A stretch of DNA of 64,000 nt. Source: Micrococcales bacterium KH10. Lineage in GTDB: Bacteria > Actinomycetota > Actinomycetes > Actinomycetales > Cellulomonadaceae. The position numbers and the translations under genes were made by a program. The notes beneath the pieces are model-generated. The model was not told the origin of the DNA. It was given only the letters and a program-made list of their open reading frames with translations, and ran no database searches. The stretch's first letter is position 1; every line of letters begins with the position of its first letter. Positions 57,732 to 64,000 of this stretch are shown in pieces. The DNA lies in contig FZPE01000002.1 in assembly GCA_900188465.1 (NCBI GenBank), positions 563,489 to 627,488 on the forward strand, given 5' to 3'.

Positions 57732-59757
57732 AATCACGTGCTTCCGGCGCAAATGCTGCTTGTTGCACTCTGCCGTCATACGCGTCGTATGCGGTCTCTT
57801 GCAGATTGACCCGCAACCAATCGCCGGGATGCTCGTCGTCTGGGATCTCCATCCCCAGCAGTGAGCAGATCTGCTGCAACAGAGCCTCATCGCCGTGGGC
57901 ATCATAGATTACAGAGATGTCCACCGGCAGTTCCGGCAAAAGCGTGAGGGAAAGCTCGTCGCCTTTAAGTGGGAACGAGAGGAATAAGGTTTCCCCTGCC
58001 CAACGCTCGTACTCGAACCCGAGCACGTACCATCGCCGCCCGTCGATCACATCGGTGTTCACCCACGACAGATTCACTTCGAATGGCGACCATCCGTCAA
58101 ACCAGTGGAAGAACACTTCGTAAAGATCGGCATGTAGGCAGGTCTCCCACATCGAGCGCAAGATGGTTCGCAGCGGCCGGGCCGCCGCAGTGTCACCGAA
58201 GCCGCGCGTTGACATCAACAGGCCACCGCCATATTGAAATCCACGCGGCAATGGCGGAGCGTCATCGGCACTGTGGAAGTGTCGTTCGACACGGTGTACT
58301 CGATCCGCATGCAGTGATTGTGGATGGTCAGTGATCAAAGTGGTGATATGGGTCAACTCGTACAACCTGTGAAACGTCGCCGTCTCGTCGGTCGCAGTTG
58401 CAGGCGCAACTGCGGCTGGCGTATCGAAATAGCACCGTAGGTCGATCCAATGACCGGTGGATAGTTCGATACGTAACGCGCATTCGTTGGGCGAGGTCGG
58501 ATCAGTGACTTCGAGCGCATGGCCCGACACCCGCAGGGCGCGAAGCACATCACGCAACATTCGAGCCGCCGGACTGAGCGTTCCTTGCACGTCGAAATGC
58601 CAGAACTCGCGACGCGGATCGTCGTAGTCGGGGTCACTCCTGACCTGTCGTTCTAAGCCCCGTCGAAGAGGAGTCTCGTACATCGCCTGCATCGTTGACC
58701 CGCGGCGGACAGCGGGCTCGGCATACTGTGCGTGGGTGACCTCGTCGGACGAGTTGCCCTGCGCATGGCCGGAACTGTCGATGAATCGTGCGGGAGCCAG
58801 CGGGCGGCCATCGTCCGCCAATGTGGCCAACGCGTTAAACACCACATCGATATTCTGAAAACCACCCGGATATGAACGCACCGAGATGAGATGGGCGAGT
58901 GAGCGACGTGCCTTTTGAAGCTCAGCGGTCCAGTCGGGCCGCAATGGTATCCCGCCAAGCTCCTGTTCGTGTCGCTCGTGGTTGTCGCCCCACGAGCGTA
59001 TTGTGTACCCGGGCCAGTTCCTGCGAAAATCTTCCGCGATGTCGTACTGCCCGAAGTGGGACCACCACGAGACTTCCTTAGTGTTCGCGTCGATATGCAC
59101 GCCTTCGAAGGCCTGGCGCATCTCGTCCGATGAATCGATGCCGAGGTCCGCGCCCCAACCGTCACCGGCCAGTCGGCTTCGGTAGGCGCTCCGGGCAAAC
59201 CTGAGAACAGACTTCGGCGTCGAATAGGCAACCTGCTCTAGCGATACGTCCGCACGCCAACACACTAAGTGATTGCCGAAATGGACCGAGATGGGCGGGT
59301 TCTCGTAACCGTCCCTCGTGGGCCAGGCCCCGCCGAATGTTGAGTAGTCCGTTGGTGCAGGTCGTTCCAATCGGGGGTTGGGGACCGGCGGGAGGTCAAT
59401 GCCAAGCACCTCCGGTATGCCGAGCGAAGTCTCGGGTGCCCACTGTGCGGTCCAACCTGGCCAGGAGCGTTCCAACACATAGTTGGCGAGCCGTGGCGGC
59501 CCCGGACCGTCCTCTCCGTTGAACCAGGTCAAGGTCTTACGAGTCTGGTCGATCGCAAGCACGGCTTCAGCCCACCCAATCACCCCTGCCGCAACGGTGG
59601 ATGTCCCCTCGAAACTCCATGACTCGCGTACCCGTGCCAACGTGCTGTTTTGGCCGTCCAATGCGGCATCCCAGGACAGGTAATGTGACGCGTCCCGATC
59701 GAAATAGATCCGCGTGGCGGACTCGTCCTTGATGGCTACAACTGCGGGATGACTCAT
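57730..59757 (-). CDS. Unrecognised 675-aa protein in defence island
   Basis: Large soluble-looking protein with no signal peptide or membrane helix and no family I recognise. It is rich in Trp and aromatic residues. Two segments look like copies of one module: WPGWTAQWAPETSLGIPEVL (about 95-115) and WPGYTIRSWGDNHERHEQEL followed by GGIPLRP (about 245-275). The C-terminal third is beta-rich (WYVLGFEYERWAGETLFLSF). It has the best SD in the window, AAGGAGGTCGAG directly before ATG. It is divergent from TA module 3 and followed by TA module 2. Codon use is like its neighbours. Possible effector or sensor of the adjacent restriction locus; this is only inference. Confidence 0.7.
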   Translation of the reverse strand: MSHPAVVAIKDESATRIYFDRDASHYLSWDAALDGQNSTLARVRESWSFEGTSTVAAGVIGWAEAVLAIDQTRKTLTWFNGEDGPGPPRLANYVLERSWPGWTAQWAPETSLGIPEVLGIDLPPVPNPRLERPAPTDYSTFGGAWPTRDGYENPPISVHFGNHLVCWRADVSLEQVAYSTPKSVLRFARSAYRSRLAGDGWGADLGIDSSDEMRQAFEGVHIDANTKEVSWWSHFGQYDIAEDFRRNWPGYTIRSWGDNHERHEQELGGIPLRPDWTAELQKARRSLAHLISVRSYPGGFQNIDVVFNALATLADDGRPLAPARFIDSSGHAQGNSSDEVTHAQYAEPAVRRGSTMQAMYETPLRRGLERQVRSDPDYDDPRREFWHFDVQGTLSPAARMLRDVLRALRVSGHALEVTDPTSPNECALRIELSTGHWIDLRCYFDTPAAVAPATATDETATFHRLYELTHITTLITDHPQSLHADRVHRVERHFHSADDAPPLPRGFQYGGGLLMSTRGFGDTAAARPLRTILRSMWETCLHADLYEVFFHWFDGWSPFEVNLSWVNTDVIDGRRWYVLGFEYERWAGETLFLSFPLKGDELSLTLLPELPVDISVIYDAHGDEALLQQICSLLGMEIPDDEHPGDWLRVNLQETAYDAYDGRVQQAAFAPEARD

Positions 59758-59836
59758 CTCGACCTCCTTGTGCCCACGACGTTAAGTTGACCGTCTGACA
59801 TTCGTTGTGGGTGGTGATCGGCGCACAGACACCCGC

Positions 59837-59852
59837 GATATCATGTGATATC
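59837..59852. promoter_or_regulatory. Operator of TA module 3
   Basis: GATATCA-TG-TGATATC is a perfect palindrome 22 nt before the antitoxin start. Its half-site TGATATC is shared with module 4. Confidence 0.65.
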
Positions 59853-59873
59853 TTCGAGTTATGGAGGTGGACG

Positions 59874-60095
59874 ATGCCTGATCTACTTATTCGTGATTTC
59901 CCTGCTGCGGAACTTGCGCTCATTGATGCTCAAGCACGCCGACTTGGCTTATCGCGCACCGAGTTCCTGCGACGGCAGTTACAGCAAACTGCGCGCAGTC
60001 TTGACGCCGCGGTGACAAAAATCGACCTTGTGCGCGCCAGTGAACTGGCCTGTGATCTAGTCGATGCCGAAATCATGTCTGAGGCATGGTCATGA
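59874..60095 (+). CDS. vapB: Antitoxin (VapB-like RHH), module 3
   Basis: 73-aa protein. [20 protein letters not shown] followed by [16 protein letters not shown] is the RHH pattern; the tail [18 protein letters not shown] is acidic and should mask the toxin. ATG 59874 follows GGAGGTGG at 5 nt. The longer frame to 59805 runs through the palindromic operator and is rejected. It overlaps the toxin by ATGA. Confidence 0.87.
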   Translation: MPDLLIRDFPAAELALIDAQARRLGLSRTEFLRRQLQQTARSLDAAVTKIDLVRASELACDLVDAEIMSEAWS

Positions 60096-60508
60096 CTGTA
60101 AAGTGGCTGATCGACAAATCCGCATTTGCGCGGCTTGGAATGGCAATCGACGCCGAACGATGGGCAGGGAACATCCAGCGCGGACTCGTTGCGATCTCGA
60201 CCGTGACTCGCCTTGAGATTGGATTCTCAGCACGGTCAAGTACCGAGTTTGAAACGCTATTCGACCAGCCACCACTGCAATACATGCCTATCGAGTACCT
60301 CACCCCGGCTATTGAGGACCGCGCACTTGCCATACAACGGCACCTCGCTACCCGCGGCCAACACCGGGCGCCTTCAATCCCCGATCTGCTTATCGCCGCG
60401 ACTGCCGAACTGACTGGCCGTCAGGTCTTGCATATGGACAAAGATTTCGACCTCATCGCAAATCTGACGAGGCAGCCAATGTCGAAATTGGAGGTTACTT
60501 CGAACTGA
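60092..60508 (+). CDS. vapC: PIN-domain toxin (VapC-like), module 3
   Basis: 138-aa PIN protein. The first acidic residue is in [13 protein letters not shown], the second in [12 protein letters not shown], the third in [13 protein letters not shown], and [10 protein letters not shown] near the end holds the fourth. ATG 60092 overlaps the antitoxin stop. It is convergent with the CAP-domain gene, 13 nt away. Confidence 0.9.
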   Translation: MTVKWLIDKSAFARLGMAIDAERWAGNIQRGLVAISTVTRLEIGFSARSSTEFETLFDQPPLQYMPIEYLTPAIEDRALAIQRHLATRGQHRAPSIPDLLIAATAELTGRQVLHMDKDFDLIANLTRQPMSKLEVTSN

Positions 60509-60521
60509 GACTGGAAACCGC

Positions 60522-61709
60522 CTACCGAACCCGCATCACCACGGCGGGTGCTCGCTTCGCCTTGATGGTGCTCGTCCCACGGTAACGGACCTTCACCTTG
60601 ACTTTGCCCCGTGTGGTCAGCCGAGGCGACTTGACCCGGGCTCGGCCGTTCTTCAATTTCCCAACCACACGTTTCTTGCCGAAACGTACCGCGACTTTCC
60701 CCTTGGCGGGCTTTCCGGCAGACCCCACGCGAACAGTGACCACAGTGCGCTTACCCTGGCGCACCTTCTTCTTCGCAACCTTGACCCGGATCTTCGCGGT
60801 TCGCTTCTTCGCGGTGTTCTTGGTCGCAGATTTGGTTTCGGGCTTGGCTCCGGACGGGGTGGTTTCGTTTTCGCAGGGCCCACCTGGAGTCGGATTGCCT
60901 GGAACTGGCCCTATGGGCACCGAGGTCAACGAGACTTTCGCAGCCCCATATTTGTAGCCGGTCACCCGAACCGCAATCGAACAACCGGCATCGGTATCCT
61001 GCACGGTGTAACTCGTACCGGTTGCCCCAGAAATACTCGTCGTGCCGCGCAGCCATTGGTAACTCAGCACCACGAACTCGTCCCACTGGCCCGGAACGGC
61101 CGTCAACGTGGCGCCGACAGCGGGACTGCCGGAAATGATCGGCGTAGTCGAACTCGTCAATGAACCCAGCGGTTTTGGGTTTGCGTCCGGATTGACCCCC
61201 GGCGAATATTGCGCGAAGTTCTGCGTCCAATACGGGGTTGTGCCGCGTAACGCGTAACCAACGCCAAGGTGTGTGTACGACGGCTGCAGAATATTGGCGC
61301 GGTGGCCTTCTGAGTTCATCCAGGCGGCCACCACTGAGGCGGCACTGCGTTGACCAGTCGCGATATTCTCAGCAGCACCCCGCCACCCCGGAGGATAACT
61401 GTTCCATGGGTTCGGGCCGTGACCCCAGTACCCGGTGGCAGCCATGTACTCAGACCAGTAGCGCGAGTAACCCCCGAGCTCGTTCGACCAGGTCAGCGGG
61501 TTCAAGCCTTCGTTGGTGCGTTCGATGTTGGTGAGGCGAAGGACCTCGGCCTCGAACGAGTTCGCCGAAGACGAGTTGGCCCACACTGTATTGCTCTGTT
61601 TCACTGTTGTGACTGCCATGGCTGCGATCAATGTCAACACAATGAACAGCACAAGGTGGCGGTGAGAGCGGGCAGATTGCTGCTGCCGAAACCGCAGGAC
61701 CAGTGTCAT
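60522..61709 (-). CDS. Secreted CAP/SCP-domain protein with basic tail
   Basis: 395-aa exported protein. Signal or anchor helix at about 19-38 (LVLFIVLTLIAAMAVTTV), CAP domain (about 50-175: LTNIERTNEGLNPLTWSNEL, HRANILQPSYTHLGVGYA), an Ig-like module (GAGATLTA-like, SYQWLRGTTSISGATG), a Lys-rich linker and the same basic tail as the glycosidases (KVKVRYRGTSTIKAKRAP ending VVMRVR). Function of bacterial CAP proteins is poorly known; some are proteases or sterol or peptide binders. It sits inside the TA-rich island between modules 3 and 4. Confidence 0.85.
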   Translation of the reverse strand: MTLVLRFRQQQSARSHRHLVLFIVLTLIAAMAVTTVKQSNTVWANSSSANSFEAEVLRLTNIERTNEGLNPLTWSNELGGYSRYWSEYMAATGYWGHGPNPWNSYPPGWRGAAENIATGQRSAASVVAAWMNSEGHRANILQPSYTHLGVGYALRGTTPYWTQNFAQYSPGVNPDANPKPLGSLTSSTTPIISGSPAVGATLTAVPGQWDEFVVLSYQWLRGTTSISGATGTSYTVQDTDAGCSIAVRVTGYKYGAAKVSLTSVPIGPVPGNPTPGGPCENETTPSGAKPETKSATKNTAKKRTAKIRVKVAKKKVRQGKRTVVTVRVGSAGKPAKGKVAVRFGKKRVVGKLKNGRARVKSPRLTTRGKVKVKVRYRGTSTIKAKRAPAVVMRVR

Positions 61710-61752
61710 ACGGCGATCCTAGGAAAGGCTGCGCCGACCCGCGCGCCGAGAT

Positions 61753-62160
61753 TCAGCGTGCGCCGTGACGCCAGCGACTTTGACCAATGAGGTTCTGCGC
61801 GAACTGCACCCGATTGAATACGTCGCGATGTTCATATTCGTTGTTGATCCAGAGGGTATCCGAGTAACTCTGTCCGTTCGACGCCCACACTGTCACAGTG
61901 ACGGAACCCGACATTCGCGGGTTGCGCACCAGCAAGAACAGCAGACTGAGCAGGAAGAACCAGACGAAGATGACCGCCAAGGCGATGGCCCACCCAGGGG
62001 TGTAGGTCGAGATTTGAGTATTGTCCTGGGTGCTGATGTTGATGTCTGCCGTTGACCATGTTCCGACGGGGGTCGTAACCTGTTCGCCACCGACATGAAT
62101 GTTGCCGATTGAGACGAGTGTCGGCTGTGTCGGGTCTGGTCCCGGGACGATAGAACTCAT
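61753..62160 (-). CDS. Single-span membrane protein, unknown
   Basis: 135-aa protein. The first 70 residues are polar, then one membrane helix (WAIALAVIFVWFFLLSLLFLLV) and a C-terminal beta-rich domain of about 45 residues (MSGSVTVTVWASNGQSYSD). ATG 62160 is preferred to 62181 because TAGAAT lies 7 nt before it (leaderless). No family is recognised. It may be co-transcribed with the CAP gene, 43 nt downstream. Confidence 0.6.
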   Translation of the reverse strand: MSSIVPGPDPTQPTLVSIGNIHVGGEQVTTPVGTWSTADINISTQDNTQISTYTPGWAIALAVIFVWFFLLSLLFLLVRNPRMSGSVTVTVWASNGQSYSDTLWINNEYEHRDVFNRVQFAQNLIGQSRWRHGAR

Positions 62161-62222
62161 GAAGCCGATTCTAGGGTGCATGCTCGTGGTGACCTAGGGG
62201 CGTGGAATGTTGTCGCAGACGC

Positions 62223-62360
62223 TCAGTAGGTGAACCGCTCGGGAAGAAACATCGGCAACATGCATGCGATTGCTATCAGAATGAATGGAATCACCGCAAA
62301 TATCACTAGCCGAAGATGGCGCCTGTAAGCCTTGAAGTATGGGGTAGTGCCTGACCGCAC
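62223..62360 (-). CDS. Candidate 45-aa small membrane protein
   Basis: GTG start at 62360 with an in-frame stop two codons upstream. The product has a basic N-terminus (FKAYRRHLR), one strong membrane helix (LVIFAVIPFILIAIACMLPM) and ends PERFTY. The positive-inside layout is what a real small membrane protein shows. There is no clear SD, and it lies just upstream, same strand, of another small membrane protein. It is also divergent from TA module 4. Could be a spurious hydrophobic ORF. Confidence 0.35.
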   Translation of the reverse strand: MRSGTTPYFKAYRRHLRLVIFAVIPFILIAIACMLPMFLPERFTY

Positions 62361-62375
62361 TTTTTATCGATGTGT

Positions 62376-62401
62376 TGATATCATAGAACAAACTGATATC
62401 A
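62376..62401. promoter_or_regulatory. Operator and promoter of TA module 4
   Basis: Two exact copies of the palindrome TGATATCA (62376-62383 and 62394-62401) are spaced by 10 nt. They overlap a TTGATA/TATCAG pair that would give a leaderless transcript from GTG 62410. Confidence 0.65.
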
Positions 62402-62409
62402 GTACTGGG

Positions 62410-62694
62410 GTGAGCGGATTGTCCAACACCAATGAGTTTGAGCAGATTCTTGTACGTCGTCTGCCGCTTGGAACCAAACAGGCGCTGCGAGACTTGGCAC
62501 GCAGTCACGGGCGCAGTTCAGTCGAGGACGAGTTACGTCATATCATCGCCGAAGCCACCGGTGGTCGCGACGAAACCCCTGGTGGGCCACTGATTGACTT
62601 TATATACAGTGCCCAGGATTTCCGCCGTGAACGCGGTGGTTTTGAGTTTGAATCGTCAACAGCGCCCCGCCGTGATGAGGATCTTTTTGCATGA
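62410..62694 (+). CDS. FitA-like antitoxin, module 4
   Basis: 94-aa antitoxin. The core EQILVRRLPLGTKQALRDLA and SVEDELRHIIAEAT is the FitA-type RHH domain; the C-terminal half (PLIDFIYSAQDFRRERGG) is the toxin-binding part. GTG 62410 is chosen because upstream in-frame sequence is the operator region. It overlaps the toxin gene by ATGA. Confidence 0.83.
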   Translation: MSGLSNTNEFEQILVRRLPLGTKQALRDLARSHGRSSVEDELRHIIAEATGGRDETPGGPLIDFIYSAQDFRRERGGFEFESSTAPRRDEDLFA

Positions 62695-63119
62695 TTCTCC
62701 TCGATACCAATGTGATCTCAGAGCCGCTACGCCCACATCCTGATCCACGGATCGTGGCCTGGCTGGCCGCGATTGCGCAACCGGCCATCAGCGTGATCAG
62801 CATTCAGGAACTCACCTTCGGCGTGGCACACTTACCGGTCGGGAAACGTAAGAGTGAACTTGCGATTCTCGTAGACGAGGCCATCTCGTGCTTCCCGACT
62901 GTCCTGCCATTTGATGAAGCCGCGAGTCGGTGTGCCGGTGAACTTTTGGCGCTTCAGGGCAGAGCGCAGGCCGGTAACTCAGCTATCCAGGACGTACAGA
63001 TTGCGGCTATTGCCAAGACTTCAGGTGTTCCGCTGGCGACGCGCAATATCAAAGACTTCCGGACCCTCCTACCCGCACGGATGCTGATCAACCCTTGGAA
63101 CGGCGGACCATCTCGTTGA
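62691..63119 (+). CDS. vapC: PIN-domain toxin (FitB-like), module 4
   Basis: 142-aa PIN ribonuclease of the same branch as module 2: LLDTNVISEPLRPHPDPRIV, ISIQELTFGVAHLPVGKRKS, then SAIQDVQIAAIAKTSG and ATRNIKDFRT, ending INPWNG. All acidic site residues are present. Its last 32 nt overlap the convergent AlkD-like gene. Confidence 0.9.
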   Translation: MILLDTNVISEPLRPHPDPRIVAWLAAIAQPAISVISIQELTFGVAHLPVGKRKSELAILVDEAISCFPTVLPFDEAASRCAGELLALQGRAQAGNSAIQDVQIAAIAKTSGVPLATRNIKDFRTLLPARMLINPWNGGPSR

Positions 63120-63765
63120 TCCAGATCGGGGCGAACGGAGATGTGCAGTTTGGCGGTGTCGGATAGTCCTTGAGCACTTCGAGGCGCTCGCCGATGTCGA
63201 GAGCGCGGGCGCGCAATGCCGCGTGTTCAATCCCGATGGTCGCCAAGCAGGTGTTCATGGCCCACTGCAGCCGGTCGGGAGCGTCCTTCATCTGCGTCTC
63301 GATAATGTCCAGCAGACCCGGCAGGTCCAGTCCGTCCGGCTTCTTGGCGACACGGTCACTCGTCAATGCCCAACCAGCGCTGGCAACGACCGGGTCATCA
63401 TCAGCGAACCAGAGTTGTCGCAGTTCCTCGGCATGCGGGCTCTTCTTGACGACGTAATTGACCAGCCAGTCGTGCACTTTGGGAACCCGGGAGTCTCGCA
63501 GCATCGCATCCAGCTCGTCCATGCTGAATGCCTTGGGACGGCAGGTCAGTAAAGCGACGAGTCGCGCCGCGGTGTCTCCGGTCTGCCACAGGTCGCGGGC
63601 CAACTCGTGATTTGTCCTGGCTGCCTTGGCCACTGCGCGCAATTTAGTGAGGTTGACGCCGTGACCGTCACCGTGTTTCTCGTTGACGGCACGGATTTTG
63701 GGGTCTTCGAGGGCGGCGAGTTCGGCCATGACCTCGCCGACGGTGGCAGGCTGGGTAGTAGTCAT
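63088..63765 (-). CDS. AlkD-like DNA alkylation repair protein
   Basis: 225-aa HEAT-repeat protein. AlkD proteins are DNA glycosylases that excise N3- and N7-alkylpurines without base flipping. Repeated helical units are seen (ARDLWQTGDTAARLVALLTC; VHDWLVNYVVKKSPHAEELR; LQWAMNTCLATIGIEH). Length matches the family. The C-terminus overlaps the PIN gene on the other strand by 32 nt. Activity is assumed from the family. Confidence 0.83.
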   Translation of the reverse strand: MTTTQPATVGEVMAELAALEDPKIRAVNEKHGDGHGVNLTKLRAVAKAARTNHELARDLWQTGDTAARLVALLTCRPKAFSMDELDAMLRDSRVPKVHDWLVNYVVKKSPHAEELRQLWFADDDPVVASAGWALTSDRVAKKPDGLDLPGLLDIIETQMKDAPDRLQWAMNTCLATIGIEHAALRARALDIGERLEVLKDYPTPPNCTSPFAPIWINEMVRRSKG

Positions 63766-63808
63766 TTTTCCTCGATTTCGTGGCGGCGCAGAGAAGCAAG
63801 GTTACCGG

Positions 63809-64000
63809 TCACCAGGACGAGCGCTCCCAAGCTGTGGGGGAGAACTCGTCCTCTTTCTGTAACGCACGGACTTGGCGCCGCATATTGATGCCGCGACGGA
63901 TCTTATAGAACCCGAAGATGGCGACGCCTATCCAGATACCGAATGGAGCCAGCGGGTTTGATGAGTCGCTGGTGTCGGCGTTACCTAGTGGTGGGTCGGG
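63809..64000 (-). CDS. C-terminal part of a membrane protein (partial)
   Basis: An open minus-strand frame of 63 codons enters from the right edge and stops at TGA 63809-63811. It encodes one membrane helix (LAPFGIWIGVAIFGFY) followed by a basic and polar cytoplasmic tail (KIRRGINMRRQVRALQKEDE ending WERSSW). The start is outside the window. Family not recognised. Confidence 0.55.
   Translation of the reverse strand, partial: PDPPLGNADTSDSSNPLAPFGIWIGVAIFGFYKIRRGINMRRQVRALQKEDEFSPTAWERSSW

Overview
The window is chromosomal DNA from a moderately high-GC actinomycete. The evidence is the set of long GC-rich frames, secreted enzymes with FIVAR, Big and Lys/Arg-rich wall-type tails, NarL-type two-component genes, proline-rich DUF4870/DUF4190 membrane proteins, and many starts that look leaderless (a TANNNT box 6-8 nt before ATG/GTG). 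An anaerobic sulfatase maturase suggests an anaerobe or facultative anaerobe. I cannot name the genus.

Layout. (1) 0-3.2 kb: most of an Lhr-type helicase, then a decayed remnant of a secreted-protein tail. (2) 3.6-15.4 kb: two very large secreted glycosidases, GH97 and a domain-permuted GH3, with a Nudix gene and gcvH between them on the other strand. (3) 15.4-16.1 kb: a gene-free block of palindromic and tandem repeats. (4) 16.1-22.4 kb: one operon of permease, ATPase, binding lipoprotein, cysteine-type sulfatase and anaerobic sulfatase maturase, read as sulfate-ester import and cytoplasmic desulfation. (5) 22.5-28.9 kb, minus strand: LMW phosphatase and aminotransferase, then a tandem glycine riboswitch controlling gcvP-gcvT. 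(6) 29-42.2 kb: membrane proteins, a frameshifted secreted metalloprotease, a two-component system, a VOC protein, an AraC regulator, an AlkZ-like protein, two paralogous membrane proteins and an acyltransferase. (7) 42.2-64 kb: an accessory and defence island. It holds an XRE regulator, a frameshifted Fic gene behind an operator array, an APH-like kinase, HicB-like and VbhA-like orphan antitoxins, four PIN toxin-antitoxin pairs, a four-gene restriction locus, an unrecognised 675-aa protein, a CAP-domain secreted protein and an AlkD-like protein.

The most notable system is the restriction locus at 47.1-57.1 kb: a GmrSD-like DUF262 protein fused to a RAMA domain, an SNF2-type helicase, a type III methyltransferase (Mod) and a type III restriction subunit (Res). 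The natural ATG of mod is followed by an (AC)15 tract. In this sequence the tract puts that ATG out of frame (OFF); one unit fewer or two more would restore the frame. That is the signature of phase variation. Because type III Res depends on Mod, modification and restriction should switch together.

Four families of imperfect palindromic repeats (two copies each) sit at intergenic sites and gene ends. Five secreted-protein loci share a basic C-terminal module, one of them only as a 33-codon remnant.
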